NCBI GenBank assembly: GCA_964528315.1
Contig: CAZGRO010000001.1
Location: forward strand, 1-64,000
Direction: 5' to 3'
Origin: JALHTG01 sp964528315
GTDB lineage: Archaea > Thermoproteota > Bathyarchaeia > 40CM-2-53-6 > JALHTG01
DNA length: 64,000 nucleotides
Shown: one piece after another, positions 50,881 through 60,944 of the stretch
Layout: each line of letters opens with the position of its first letter
Numbering within the stretch: position 1 is the first letter of the stretch
Program-made: the position numbers and the translations under genes
The notes under the pieces: generated by a model
Seen by the model: the letters and a program-made list of their open reading frames with translations, nothing else
Told to the model about the DNA's origin: nothing
The model's database searches: none

Positions 50881-52134
50881 GTGAGAGTGAAAACCAAACA
50901 GAAAACTGTGCGCCTTGTGGTCAAGTTCGGAGGATCCTCGCTATCATCTCCCCGAAAGATCTCAAGAGCAGCAGATGCAGTGAGAGAAGAGATTGAAAGC
51001 GGCACTCAAACAGCCGTTGTAGTCTCTGCGATGGGCAGAACAACAGACAGCCTGCTTGAGACGGCTTCAGCGGTTTCTTTGCCCAGCAGAAGCAACCAAG
51101 TCGATGAGGTCATATCAATGGGTGAAAGAACAAGTGCCAAGATATTCCAGGCTGTTTTATCCAGCAGAGGAGTGGACTCAAGATGTTTTGATCCGGACGA
51201 TGACGAATGGCCGATAATGACTAACGACAGGTTTGGAGACGCAAGCCCTGTTCTCTCAATCAGTAGGCCGAGAATTCAGCGATATGTCCTCCCGTATCTC
51301 GAAGAGGGCATCGTACCAGTACTTCCAGGATTCGTTGGCAGAACAGCTGATGGTCGAATTACGACAATGGGCCGCGGAGGCAGCGATATCACTGCATTCT
51401 TGCTGGCTCGATGCCTGCCAGCTGATGAATCAGTTCTAGTCACGGACAGCAATGGCTTGATGACTGCGGACCCAAAACTGGTCAGAGATGCGCGCTCTAT
51501 TTCAGAGATATCCGTAAGAGAACTTGTCGGACTGGCCGACTCTGGAACCAAGTTTCTGAAAGGCAAGGCCCTCCGATACCTAGACGATAGTTTTAGGGTC
51601 AGAATCACATCCAACGTGGCAGGGTCCCTTCGCTCAGGTGGGACGGTCATCAGTGGGGGATTCCCAAGTTCAGTCGCGGCTGAGCTTGAGAGTCCACAAC
51701 CATCGATGATGATTACCGTAACTGGAAAGAACATCTCTCAGAATCCAAGCATCATGAAAGAGATGCTCTCCAAAGTAACAGATGAGAAATCGAAGGTTTT
51801 AGGGCTCTCAGCAAATTCAGACTCGCTAATCATATATGTCCCAGTACAAGGTGGAAAGCAACTGGTCAAGAAACTTCACGCCTCAGTTCTTAAGCATCAA
51901 GAGACAACTGCGATGGCCGTACGAGATGATCTTTGCATCATCAAGATAGTTGGGTTGGGACTTGTGGAGACCCCGGGCCTGATAGCATCGGTTTCTGAGC
52001 CTCTCAAGAAGAACTCGCTGAATGTCTATGGGATCTTCACTATCGCATCATCGATTCTGTTGCTAGTAGATTGGAGCCAACACCAGAAAGCCTTGCGCTT
52101 GGTGCGAAGGTCGTTGAAGGAGGTGACGACATGA
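50881..52134 (+). CDS. Aspartate kinase
   Basis: 417 residues from GTG 50881, six bases after GGGTGG; alternatives are GTG 50857 and 50887. VVKFGGSSLSS is the nucleotide-binding N-terminus; TTMGRGGSDITAFLLA is the aspartate-kinase signature; two ACT domains follow (about 275-417). It makes aspartyl phosphate for the ASADH encoded next. First gene of an eleven-gene co-directional run. Confidence 0.92.
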   Translation: MRVKTKQKTVRLVVKFGGSSLSSPRKISRAADAVREEIESGTQTAVVVSAMGRTTDSLLETASAVSLPSRSNQVDEVISMGERTSAKIFQAVLSSRGVDSRCFDPDDDEWPIMTNDRFGDASPVLSISRPRIQRYVLPYLEEGIVPVLPGFVGRTADGRITTMGRGGSDITAFLLARCLPADESVLVTDSNGLMTADPKLVRDARSISEISVRELVGLADSGTKFLKGKALRYLDDSFRVRITSNVAGSLRSGGTVISGGFPSSVAAELESPQPSMMITVTGKNISQNPSIMKEMLSKVTDEKSKVLGLSANSDSLIIYVPVQGGKQLVKKLHASVLKHQETTAMAVRDDLCIIKIVGLGLVETPGLIASVSEPLKKNSLNVYGIFTIASSILLLVDWSQHQKALRLVRRSLKEVTT

Positions 52135-53210
52135 TCAAGACTGCGATCCTAGGGGCGACTGGGATTGTGGGACAGCAATTCGTTCTCGCTTTGAAAAACC
52201 ATCCGTGGTTCGAATTAGCCAAACTACTGACATCGGCAAGATCGGCGGGTAAAATGTACGAAGACGCTCTGAGGAACGTTCAGACAGGGGCTTTGGAGTG
52301 GTTCTGTGACGCCTCGCTCCCAGACTCTATCTGCGACAAAGTCACTGAGGATTCGTCCCAGTTTGACGCCTCAAGCGTTGATTTGATTTTCTCTGCTCTG
52401 GAGTCCGAACAGGCAAGGAGCATCGAGCCAAGATTTGCAGAGCACACCCCCATTGTGAGCACAGCATCGGCTTTTCGCTACGAGCAAGACACCCCCATAG
52501 TAGTTCCAGGAGTCAACAATGAACACTTGGGCGCAGTGAAAGCTCAGAGAGAGCGAAGAAACTGGGACGGTTTCATTGTCCCGATACCGAACTGCACAAC
52601 TACAGGACTGGCAATGACGCTGAAGCCCCTCCACACAGAGTACTCCGTTGACGCAGTTGTGATGACTTCCATGCAAGCCGTCTCAGGAGCAGGCAGATCG
52701 TCCGGGGTATTAGCTCTGGATGTTACTGACAATATCCTGCCATTTATCCCAGGCGAAGAAGCAAAAGTCGAAAAGGAAACCTGCAAAATCCTGGGAGAAT
52801 TCAGAAGCGAATTCCTTCCAGCGACTATCAAGATCAGCTGCACTTGTACACGCGTAGATGTCAGAGAGGGCCACACAGAGGCAGTCTATGTTAGAACGAA
52901 GAGAGGATGTACGGTCGAAGATGCTAAGAAGTCAATGCGCAAGTTCAGCAAATCGCTCAAAGATCTCGGTCTGCCATCAGCTCCTCCCGAACTTCTGTTG
53001 GTGCATGACAACCCTTACAGGCCGCAGCCTCGACTCGACCGCGACACGAACGACGGAATGACGACCGTGGTAGGCAGACTCAGGGAAGATCACGCTCTCG
53101 GAGGCATAAAGTACATGCTTGTTTCCCATAACACGAAGATGGGAGCAGCCAAAGGGGCCGTTCTCGTCGCAGAACTCTTGCATCAAGGAGGATTCCTGAA
53201 AGGGAGGTGA
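52131..53210 (+). CDS. asd: Aspartate-semialdehyde dehydrogenase
   Basis: 359 residues from ATG 52131, overlapping the kinase stop (ATGA). IKTAILGATGIVGQQF is the NADP fold; PNCTTTGLAM holds the catalytic Cys; SCTCTRVDVREGHTEAV has the catalytic His. Aspartate semialdehyde feeds Lys/Thr/Met and, in archaea lacking DAHP synthase, the shikimate route. The next genes are that route. Confidence 0.93.
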   Translation: MIKTAILGATGIVGQQFVLALKNHPWFELAKLLTSARSAGKMYEDALRNVQTGALEWFCDASLPDSICDKVTEDSSQFDASSVDLIFSALESEQARSIEPRFAEHTPIVSTASAFRYEQDTPIVVPGVNNEHLGAVKAQRERRNWDGFIVPIPNCTTTGLAMTLKPLHTEYSVDAVVMTSMQAVSGAGRSSGVLALDVTDNILPFIPGEEAKVEKETCKILGEFRSEFLPATIKISCTCTRVDVREGHTEAVYVRTKRGCTVEDAKKSMRKFSKSLKDLGLPSAPPELLLVHDNPYRPQPRLDRDTNDGMTTVVGRLREDHALGGIKYMLVSHNTKMGAAKGAVLVAELLHQGGFLKGR

Positions 53211-53217
53211 TTCAAAG

Positions 53218-54006
53218 ATGAATGGTGTGGAGAAACGACTTGGGAGAATATTCCGTGAGGACCATAAGACGATCATCGTGCCAATGGATCATGGAGTGAC
53301 GCTTGGCCCGGTTGAAGGCCTCCGCAATATGCAGCAGACCGTCACTGGACTTCTTAGAGCGAACGTGGACGCATTTGTCATCCACAAAGGCATAGCCAGA
53401 GCAGTCAATACTGGAAATGCTGGCTTGATAGTACACGTCTCGGCAAGCACAAAGTACTCTCCAGATCCAAATCGTAAGGTGCGTGTCGGCTCAGTCCTAG
53501 AGGCGCTTAGACTTGGCGCAGACGCGGTATCGATTCACGTAAACATTGGTGCACCAACTGAAGCAGAGATGCTTGTGAAATTGGGAGGCATTGCAGATGA
53601 GTGCCACGAATATGGATTGCCACTGCTAGCTATGATGTACCCTCGGGGAAGCACCATACAGAACGAACATGACAAGACTGTTGTAGCTCACGTTGCGAGA
53701 CTCGGAGCTGAACTGGGCGCTGATATCGTCAAGACAAACTACACAGGCGCGCCCGAATCTTTCAGAGAGGTTGTACAATCATGCCCAGTTCCAGTCATCA
53801 TAGCTGGCGGACCGAAGACCGAGACCGACCGAGACATCCTGCAAATGGTGCACGACGCGAACAAGGCTGGATGCGCTGGCGCCTCCATAGGACGCAACGT
53901 GTTTCAACACAAGGATCCGGAGAAAATGGCTCGAGCCCTCTGTATGATCGTTCACGAGAACGCAACCGTCGACGAAGCGTTCAGCCTCATAGGTGGCAAG
54001 AGATGA
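53218..54006 (+). CDS. 2-amino-3,7-dideoxy-D-threo-hept-6-ulosonate synthase (AroA')
   Basis: 262 residues, class I aldolase fold. TIIVPMDHGVTLGPVEGL and the Schiff-base Lys in DIVKTNYTGAPESF are family marks. It condenses aspartate semialdehyde with a deoxy-ketohexose phosphate in the archaeal shikimate entry, replacing DAHP synthase. It lies seven bases after ASADH, which makes its substrate. Confidence 0.92.
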   Translation: MNGVEKRLGRIFREDHKTIIVPMDHGVTLGPVEGLRNMQQTVTGLLRANVDAFVIHKGIARAVNTGNAGLIVHVSASTKYSPDPNRKVRVGSVLEALRLGADAVSIHVNIGAPTEAEMLVKLGGIADECHEYGLPLLAMMYPRGSTIQNEHDKTVVAHVARLGAELGADIVKTNYTGAPESFREVVQSCPVPVIIAGGPKTETDRDILQMVHDANKAGCAGASIGRNVFQHKDPEKMARALCMIVHENATVDEAFSLIGGKR

Positions 54007-55067
54007 AAGAGTTCTGGGTACTCCTTGACGATATCGAGAAGAGAGCATCGGAGATATCCAGCCATCTCGCAAAAGCCGACGTAATCGTAAGCCGCAAACT
54101 CTCAAAGCAGCAAATCCAGGAATTCCTAGGGGCCGAAGTCAGAGTTGCCTCTGCGACCGATGATTCAGACATACAGCTGTTCGAAGACGGCAAACCCTTC
54201 TGGCAGCTTCTAAAGACAAACAAGCCATCCGCAGTCATCGTGGAGATCACCTCAGGAGAAGACGAGAACAAGGTGTTAGACGCTCTCGCACATGGCGCGA
54301 GTTATGTGATACTCCTATGCCGAGACTGGAAGATCATTCCGCTGGAGAACATAATCTCAAGAAAAGGCAATGAAAGCAGAGTGCTGATGGAGGTCAGTGA
54401 TCATATTCAAGCTCGGCTTGCTTTGGAGACTTTGGAAATAGGATCAGATGGCATCCTCCTGACAGCTCTCTCCGCAGACGAGATAGCCAGAACGAGCGAG
54501 GAGGTGAGCAAGAGAGTCTCCGATCTCGGCCTTGTTGCAGTAGAGGTGATTGGGAAGAAGGAAGTAGGTCTGGGAGCGAGGGCGTGCGTAGATACTACAG
54601 ACATCATGAAACCTGGTGAAGGAATTCTGGTTGGTTGCCAGTCTAGCGGACTGTTCTTGGTTCAGGCCGAAGTGGAGGAGAACCAGTACATAGCCAATCG
54701 TCCCTTCAGAGTTAACGCCGGCCCAATCTCATTGTATGTCCTTTCTGGGCGAGACAAGACGAACTACCTCTCAGAGCTTGAAGCGGGATATCCTGTGTTG
54801 ATTGTGGATCGCGAAGGTAGGACCAGACAGAGCTGCGTAGGCAGGGTGAAGATCGAACGTCGCCCCATGGTGCTGGTTGAGGCAAAATGGCAAGGGAAAC
54901 GCTTGAAGACAATTCTCCAAAATGCGGAGACAATCAGACTGGTGACAAGAGAGGGGTCAGAATCTGTTACGGAGCTCAAGCCGGGTACCTTGGTTATGGC
55001 ACGCGTGGAGCAAGGGGGGCGCCATTTCGGAAACCTAGTTCCAGAGGAGTCCATCGTCGAAAAATGA
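54003..55067 (+). CDS. 3-dehydroquinate synthase type II (AroB')
   Basis: 354 residues from ATG 54003 overlapping the previous stop (ATGA). MKEFWVLLDDIEKRASEI, then VEVIGKKEVGLGARACVDTT and EGILVGCQSSGLFLVQAE identify the archaeal NAD-dependent enzyme that deaminates and cyclises the AroA' product to dehydroquinate. A frame open further upstream is an extension inside AroA' and is not used. Confidence 0.93.
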   Translation: MKEFWVLLDDIEKRASEISSHLAKADVIVSRKLSKQQIQEFLGAEVRVASATDDSDIQLFEDGKPFWQLLKTNKPSAVIVEITSGEDENKVLDALAHGASYVILLCRDWKIIPLENIISRKGNESRVLMEVSDHIQARLALETLEIGSDGILLTALSADEIARTSEEVSKRVSDLGLVAVEVIGKKEVGLGARACVDTTDIMKPGEGILVGCQSSGLFLVQAEVEENQYIANRPFRVNAGPISLYVLSGRDKTNYLSELEAGYPVLIVDREGRTRQSCVGRVKIERRPMVLVEAKWQGKRLKTILQNAETIRLVTREGSESVTELKPGTLVMARVEQGGRHFGNLVPEESIVEK

Positions 55068-55747
55068 AGCCAATGATCGTAGTCTCTATTGCTGCACGAA
55101 CCTCCTGTAACGCGAATAGAATGGTGTGTAAAGCGAGAAAGCTTGGGGGCGATCTGGCGGAGATACGGCTCGACTACCTGAATCGAGAGGAGTCTCTTGG
55201 CGAGATATCTGGCGCGGAAAAGATGCCTTTGATAGCAACTTTTCGAATGCGAAAACAAGGAGGAAGGGGAGAAGAAGAGAAACACGGAAACGTGGAGAAC
55301 TTAGTTGCCGCGGCCGAAGAGGGTTTTGACTATGTCGATGTTCAAATAGGGACAAGGAATCTCAGAGATGTAATCAACAAGATTCACCGACTAGGCGCAA
55401 AGATCATAGTATCGCACCATGACTTCCAGAAGACTCCAACCAACGCGCAACTGGATAGAACGCTGCGCCTGTGCCGAGCCTCAGGCGCAGAGATACCAAA
55501 GATCGTTACCACTGCAAGAAGACTAGAAGACAATCTACGTTTACTCGCATTCACTCGGAAAGCAAGCAAGGACGGAAAAGTCATCTGTTTTGGTATGGGA
55601 AGGATCGGGGCTATGACTCGCGTCCTTTCTCCAATCTATGGAGCCGCCTTCACCTTCGCATCACTCGACGATAGGTCCTCTGTAGCGCCAGGCCAGATAT
55701 CCGTGCAGAGACTGAGACGTATCTACAATGAAATGGGGTACTCGTAG
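55064..55747 (+). CDS. aroD: 3-dehydroquinate dehydratase (type I)
   Basis: 227 residues from ATG 55064 (ATGA overlap). LGGDLAEIRLDYL carries the conserved E/R/D; IIVSHHDFQKTP the catalytic His; KIVTTAR the Schiff-base Lys. Class I enzyme, compact length. Confidence 0.92.
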   Translation: MKPMIVVSIAARTSCNANRMVCKARKLGGDLAEIRLDYLNREESLGEISGAEKMPLIATFRMRKQGGRGEEEKHGNVENLVAAAEEGFDYVDVQIGTRNLRDVINKIHRLGAKIIVSHHDFQKTPTNAQLDRTLRLCRASGAEIPKIVTTARRLEDNLRLLAFTRKASKDGKVICFGMGRIGAMTRVLSPIYGAAFTFASLDDRSSVAPGQISVQRLRRIYNEMGYS

Positions 55748-56602
55748 TTGCTCATCACAGGAAAGACCTCTGTCTACGGAATAATCGGTGACCCAGTCGA
55801 ACATTCACTGAGCCCTGTGATGCAGAATTCAGCTTTCGAGAAGTTGGGAATGGACTGTGTCTACGTTCCATTCAGAGTCGGAACCAGAGCCCTAGGAATT
55901 GCTGTGCAAGGGCTACGATCTCAAGGCGTTCTTGGCTTCAACGTGACAGTTCCGCACAAGATAGGAATCGTTAGGCATCTGGATAAGCTGGACCCTGTTG
56001 CTAAGAAAGTCGGTGCCGTGAACACTGTCAAGACTGCCCAGAACAAACTGGTAGGTTACAATACCGACACTACGGGTGTACTTGAAGCTTTGAAGAACAA
56101 TGGCATCATTCCGAATAACAACACTTTCACAATTCTAGGAGCAGGAGGGGCTGCAAAGGCCATTACCTATGCATTGATTGACAGCGCCTCAAGGATTGCC
56201 GTCTTGAACAGAACGCTTGAGAAGGTGTATGAACTGAAACGGGGCCTGAAGCGCAAATCAGGAAAGGAAATCCAGATCGACCGTCTCACCAAGAGAAATC
56301 TGATGAGAGAGATCCATACAACTGATGTGCTCATCAATGCTACATCGATTGGAATGAAAGGCAACCCGGGCAAAATACCCATCGAAGGCGACCTGCCAAA
56401 GAACCTGGTCGTTTTTGATATTGTCTATGATAGATGCGATACTGAGTTGATACAGAGGGCCAAGAGATCAGCTTGCAGAACAATCAAAGGCACAGAGATG
56501 CTACTCTATCAAGCGGCAGCGGCCTTTGAGCTTTGGATGGGAGTGGAAGCCCCCATAGACACGATGCGACACTCACTTGTCAGTTTTGGATCTAGCAGGT
56601 GA
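55748..56602 (+). CDS. aroE: Shikimate dehydrogenase
   Basis: 284 residues, TTG at 55748 directly after the aroD stop. VYGIIGDPVEHSLSPVMQN, the catalytic-Lys segment NVTVPHKIGIV and the NADP motif TILGAGGAAKAI are diagnostic. Confidence 0.93.
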   Translation: MLITGKTSVYGIIGDPVEHSLSPVMQNSAFEKLGMDCVYVPFRVGTRALGIAVQGLRSQGVLGFNVTVPHKIGIVRHLDKLDPVAKKVGAVNTVKTAQNKLVGYNTDTTGVLEALKNNGIIPNNNTFTILGAGGAAKAITYALIDSASRIAVLNRTLEKVYELKRGLKRKSGKEIQIDRLTKRNLMREIHTTDVLINATSIGMKGNPGKIPIEGDLPKNLVVFDIVYDRCDTELIQRAKRSACRTIKGTEMLLYQAAAAFELWMGVEAPIDTMRHSLVSFGSSR

Positions 56603-56608
56603 AGAAAG

Positions 56609-57487
56609 ATGCCATCGGCTGAGGCTATTGCACATGGAGCTGCAACAGTAGTGAATGCCATTTCAACTGGCAGGGGTGCCGCGTTTGGCGTTGGTCTATG
56701 GACAAAAGCAGAGGTGGAGTTAAACAGAGACGTTGGCGAAATCACTGCACATATACAAGACGAACATGATGAGCCCTGCGATCTGATGATACACGCTGTT
56801 CGAAAGGTTTTGCGCAGATATGGAGTGCACAGGACCTTTGGTGCCAGCGTAACTACAAGGTCCAACATCCCAATTGCACGAGGAATGAAAAGTAGTAGCG
56901 TCGCCGCGAATGCTGTAACCCTTGCCACTACTGCCGCTCTCGGGAAAAGGGCAACTGACGAATGCATCATCAAAGATAGTGTTGACTCAGCGATGAGGGC
57001 TAGGGTCACGATCACAGGTGCATTCGACGATGCTTGTAGCTCATACTACGGTGGACTTGTCGTCACAGATAACACGCGAATGATTATTCTGAAGAGACGT
57101 AGGATCTCGGAGGGATATCGCGTCCTGTTTCATGTTCCACTAGAGAAATCATACACTGCGAATGTCGACATGGACAAATTCCGGAAGCTAGCGCATATAA
57201 GTGAATTGGCGCACGGGTTAGCGCTGAACGGCCATCACTGGGAAGCCTTGATTGTCAACGGGCTAGCGCATTCTGTTGCACTCGGATGGAACCCGCGTGT
57301 GGCAATTGAAGCAATGGCAGCAGGCGCAACCGCATCAGGCCTGTCAGGCAAAGGTCCGGCTACTGTTGCTCTGGTAAAGAGACACCTGCTCTCGAGAGTT
57401 CGGTCAGCATTGTCAGAATTTGAAGGAGATATCATTGAAACTGTCCCAAACAACAGGAGGGCAACTGTAATTGCAAGACATGCCTGA
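56609..57487 (+). CDS. aroK: Shikimate kinase, archaeal GHMP type
   Basis: 292 residues. PIARGMKSSSVAANAVTLA is the GHMP phosphate loop; SGKGPATVAL is motif 3. Archaea use this GHMP enzyme in place of the bacterial P-loop AroK. It overlaps aroA by eight bases. Confidence 0.92.
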   Translation: MPSAEAIAHGAATVVNAISTGRGAAFGVGLWTKAEVELNRDVGEITAHIQDEHDEPCDLMIHAVRKVLRRYGVHRTFGASVTTRSNIPIARGMKSSSVAANAVTLATTAALGKRATDECIIKDSVDSAMRARVTITGAFDDACSSYYGGLVVTDNTRMIILKRRRISEGYRVLFHVPLEKSYTANVDMDKFRKLAHISELAHGLALNGHHWEALIVNGLAHSVALGWNPRVAIEAMAAGATASGLSGKGPATVALVKRHLLSRVRSALSEFEGDIIETVPNNRRATVIARHA

Positions 57488-58775
57488 GCAAATAGCAGTC
57501 AGTGGCGGCTCCAGTCTTCACGGCTCAGTACGAGCACCTCCGTCAAAATCACATACCCATAGAGCGCTGATAGCTGCATCACTAACTCAGGAGAAGTCAA
57601 TCATACAGAACCCAACAGAAAGCGAGGACATTGAGGCGACCATTGCAGCAATCGAGGCATACGGAACACATCTGTCAAGAGAAACGAAAATACTGACCGT
57701 TAATGGGCCAAGTTACATTGACACGCCGGAAGATGTCATCCACTGCAGCGAATCAGCGTCGACCATGCGTTTCGTCACACCTATTCTTGCACATGCCCGC
57801 GGGATCTCCGTCATAACGGGAGGCCCATCTCTAAGGAAGAGATCGATGCATCTGACTATCGACTGTCTTGGACAGTTGGGTGTCAAATGCTGTTCCGTGC
57901 GTAACGATGGGCATGCCCCTTTGATTACATTCGGCGGAACTTACAAAGGAGGAAACGTCCAGGTGGTTGGCAATGAGACCTCTCAAGTCATCTCGGGTTT
58001 GCTGTTCTCTGCACCTCTCGCCAGCCAGACGACATCGATTGAGACAACGACAATGTTGGCGTCTGCGCCCTATGTGAAGATGACGCTTCAGATTTTGAGG
58101 AATCACGGCATTGAAGTCACTGCTGACGCTGATCTGAGAAGATTCCTGATCAAAGGAGGACAATCAGTTGAGTCGGCTAAGCATGTCATAGAGGGAGATT
58201 ACTCGTCAGCGGCTTTCCTGCTTGCGGCAGGCATAATCACCGGGTCCAAGATGCACGTCTCTGGCTTAGAGACACGCGCATCTCTGCAGGGGGACAGCGA
58301 GATCGTTGACATTCTGAGGGCGATGGACGCAGAGATACATACAGATAAGGAGTCGATTTGGACCGAACCTTCACGTCTTCGTGCTGCAAATGTCGACGCT
58401 CGGAATTGCCCAGATTTAGTTCCTCCTATTGCAGCTGTTGCATGCTACGCTGAAGGAACAACAAAGATAACAAATGCTGCGAGACTCAGAGGCAAAGAGT
58501 CCAACAGGCTCGCTGCGCTCTCCACAGAACTGGGAAAGATGGGGGCCAAGATCGAAGAAACCGAGGATGGATTGAAGATAAGCGGAGGTCGTGTTCTAAC
58601 AGGGTGTACATTGGCCTCGCATGGTGATCATCGCGTGGCGATGGCATGCTCTGTCGCAGCACTTGGCGCAAAAGGAAGAACTACTATTGGTGGGGCGGAT
58701 TGTGTGGCGAAGTCGTATCCCAACTTCTTTGAGGACCTTAAGATGCTGGGAGGAAACGTTCTTGGGTGGAAATAG
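57480..58775 (+). CDS. aroA: 3-phosphoshikimate 1-carboxyvinyltransferase (EPSP synthase)
   Basis: 431 residues from ATG 57480. APPSKSHTHRALIAASL, SASTMRF and LRGKESNRL are typical EPSP synthase segments; GDHRVAMA near the C-terminus is the PEP loop. It overlaps the following aroC by 14 bases. Confidence 0.94.
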   Translation: MPEQIAVSGGSSLHGSVRAPPSKSHTHRALIAASLTQEKSIIQNPTESEDIEATIAAIEAYGTHLSRETKILTVNGPSYIDTPEDVIHCSESASTMRFVTPILAHARGISVITGGPSLRKRSMHLTIDCLGQLGVKCCSVRNDGHAPLITFGGTYKGGNVQVVGNETSQVISGLLFSAPLASQTTSIETTTMLASAPYVKMTLQILRNHGIEVTADADLRRFLIKGGQSVESAKHVIEGDYSSAAFLLAAGIITGSKMHVSGLETRASLQGDSEIVDILRAMDAEIHTDKESIWTEPSRLRAANVDARNCPDLVPPIAAVACYAEGTTKITNAARLRGKESNRLAALSTELGKMGAKIEETEDGLKISGGRVLTGCTLASHGDHRVAMACSVAALGAKGRTTIGGADCVAKSYPNFFEDLKMLGGNVLGWK

Positions 58776-59859
58776 TCTGGGAAAGGAATTCGTCGTCACT
58801 ATCTTTGGAGAGAGCCACGGCAGATGCATAGGCGTGGTTGTTGATGGCTGTCCGGCAGGCCTCGAGCTCAGTAAGGCAGACGTGCAGCGTGACATGGACA
58901 GAAGGATTCCTCGGGGATCCGAGATTGTATCAAGCAGAATAGAGAAGGACGAAGTGGATGTTCTGTCTGGGGTTTTCCAGGGCCACACGACTGGAGCTCC
59001 GATTGCCATGGTAGTTTGGAACATGGACGTAGATTCGCGACCTTATGAGCTTCTGAAAGACATACCTAGGCCAGGACATGCAGACTATCCGGCGAAGATC
59101 CGATACCAAGGATTCAACGACTACAGAGGCGGGGGGCTGCTCTCTGGCAGAACTACTGTGGCCTTTGTCATGGCGGGGGCAGTTGCCAACAGACTTCTTC
59201 AACGCGCGGGGATTGAAGTCCTTGCACATTCTCACTCGATAGGCGACGTCTTCTCAAGAACAGATCTGACCTCTGATGAGATTCGGAGAAATGTATACTC
59301 GAACCCAGTGAGATGCGGAGATCACCAGGCTGCATCGTCAATGGAACAGGCAATCCTGTCCGCTGCCAATGAGGGCGATAGCATTGGTGGAACTGTCAAA
59401 GTGATTGTTAGCGGCGTTCCTCCAGGGATTGGAGATCCAGTCTTCAGCTCACTGGATTCAGAACTCTCAAGAGCACTGTTCAGCATTCCTGCGGTCAAAG
59501 GTGTGGAATTTGGAGCAGGATTTGATGCGGCTCGTCTCAAGGGCTCTCAGAACAATGACCTCATTGAAGTCAGAAAGGGTGAAGTAACCTACCTCACCAA
59601 CAGGGCGGGAGGCGTACTAGGAGGACTGTCATCAGGCGCAGAAATCGTGGCTCACGTGGCCTTCAAGCCCACACCCTCAATTCAAAAGACCCAGAGAAGC
59701 GTGAATCTGCGGAGTATGGAACATACTGAGTTGAGGATTACTGGAAGACATGACCCTTGCGTAGTGCCGAAGGCAGTTCCAGTCGTCGAAGCCATGGTCG
59801 CGATAGTTCTCGCGGATTTCGCGCTACGTTCAAAGATTATCTCCACGATATTTCGGTGA
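58762..59859 (+). CDS. aroC: Chorismate synthase
   Basis: 365 residues from TTG 58762, eight bases after GGAGG (58749-58753), inside the aroA end. GKEFVVTIFGESHGRCIG, RPGHADYPAKIRY and GGRHDP-like TGRHDPCVVPKAVPVVEAM are diagnostic. A frame open further upstream is a shadow of aroA. Confidence 0.93.
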   Translation: MGGNSLGKEFVVTIFGESHGRCIGVVVDGCPAGLELSKADVQRDMDRRIPRGSEIVSSRIEKDEVDVLSGVFQGHTTGAPIAMVVWNMDVDSRPYELLKDIPRPGHADYPAKIRYQGFNDYRGGGLLSGRTTVAFVMAGAVANRLLQRAGIEVLAHSHSIGDVFSRTDLTSDEIRRNVYSNPVRCGDHQAASSMEQAILSAANEGDSIGGTVKVIVSGVPPGIGDPVFSSLDSELSRALFSIPAVKGVEFGAGFDAARLKGSQNNDLIEVRKGEVTYLTNRAGGVLGGLSSGAEIVAHVAFKPTPSIQKTQRSVNLRSMEHTELRITGRHDPCVVPKAVPVVEAMVAIVLADFALRSKIISTIFR

Positions 59860-60944
59860 TTCTTGTGGATAAGTTAGAGGAAATACGAAGAAAGATCGAT
59901 GCAATGGATGCAAAGATACTTGGCGCACTGGGTGAGCGAGTGAATCTCGCCAAGGAAATCGGAGAGTACAAGAGAAGCGTAGGGTTGCCCGTCACAGATC
60001 CTGCACGCGAACACAAGGTGATTCAAAAGATCGGCGATAATGCAGCACGAAGCGGCCTACCCCGCGAAGGCGTCGAAGAAGTCTATGAGGGGATCATACG
60101 CCTGTGCAGAAGCGTGCAGATTGAAGAAACCAAGATTGCGTTTCTTGGTCCCAGAGGAACGTTCTGCGAACAGGCTGCTCGCGAATACTTTCACAACGCC
60201 AATGCAACCTTTGAAGAAAAACCGAGCATAACAGATGTCTTCAGATCAGTTGAGGTTCACGAAACCGACAGAGGCATCGTTCCAGCAGAAAACTCGAATG
60301 AAGGATCCGTTGTCCTTACTCTTGACTTGCTCAAAGATACCGATCTGAAGATCTCTGGAGAGATTATTCTCCACATTAGTCACAACCTGATCGTAAAGCC
60401 AGATATGACCCTGAGCGATATCTCCCAAGTCTCCTCTCATCCACAAGCACTTGCCCAATGTCGTCGATACCTGGACGAGAACCTTCCGAAAGCGAACCGT
60501 CTGGAGGTTCACAGCACGGCCGGAGCGGTCAAGATGGCAAGCGAGAGCCACAATGTCGCGGCGATCGGTACAGAGCTATCAGCTCAGCTCTACGGAATGA
60601 AGGTGCTGGCTCGCGGCATTGAGGACGACCGCAACAACCAGACAAGATTCTTCGTTCTTGGAACCGAAGATCAGGAACCGACAGGCAATGATAGAACAAC
60701 CATAACCTTCTCTGTCAAACACACCCCCGGATCATTACATGAAGCTCTTGGAACATTGTCTAGCCGAATGATCAACCTGTCGAGAATAGAATCAAGACCG
60801 GCACGCAGTAAACCATGGGAATATGTTTTCTTTTGCGATTTTGAAGGACACAGGAAGAATACGAATTGCCAAGACGCTCTGGAAGAACTCCGTCGGAAAA
60901 CCACCGATCTAAAAATCCTCGGCTCTTACCCAAGAGCACAATAG
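59856..60944 (+). CDS. pheA: Chorismate mutase-prephenate dehydratase bifunctional protein
   Basis: 362 residues from GTG 59856 overlapping the aroC stop (GTGA). The N-terminal mutase domain (about 1-85; LEEIRRKIDAMDAKILGAL) precedes prephenate dehydratase (IAFLGPRGTFCEQAA; NNQTRFFVLG) and a C-terminal ACT domain (TITFSVKHTPGSLHEAL, ESRP). It makes phenylpyruvate from chorismate, with feedback control by Phe expected from the ACT domain. Confidence 0.92.
   Translation: MILVDKLEEIRRKIDAMDAKILGALGERVNLAKEIGEYKRSVGLPVTDPAREHKVIQKIGDNAARSGLPREGVEEVYEGIIRLCRSVQIEETKIAFLGPRGTFCEQAAREYFHNANATFEEKPSITDVFRSVEVHETDRGIVPAENSNEGSVVLTLDLLKDTDLKISGEIILHISHNLIVKPDMTLSDISQVSSHPQALAQCRRYLDENLPKANRLEVHSTAGAVKMASESHNVAAIGTELSAQLYGMKVLARGIEDDRNNQTRFFVLGTEDQEPTGNDRTTITFSVKHTPGSLHEALGTLSSRMINLSRIESRPARSKPWEYVFFCDFEGHRKNTNCQDALEELRRKTTDLKILGSYPRAQ

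Noticed and set aside
53781..54002. N-terminal extension of the dehydroquinate synthase frame
   Set aside because: Overlaps AroA' almost completely and lacks family similarity; ATG 54003 with an ATGA overlap fits the rest of the operon.
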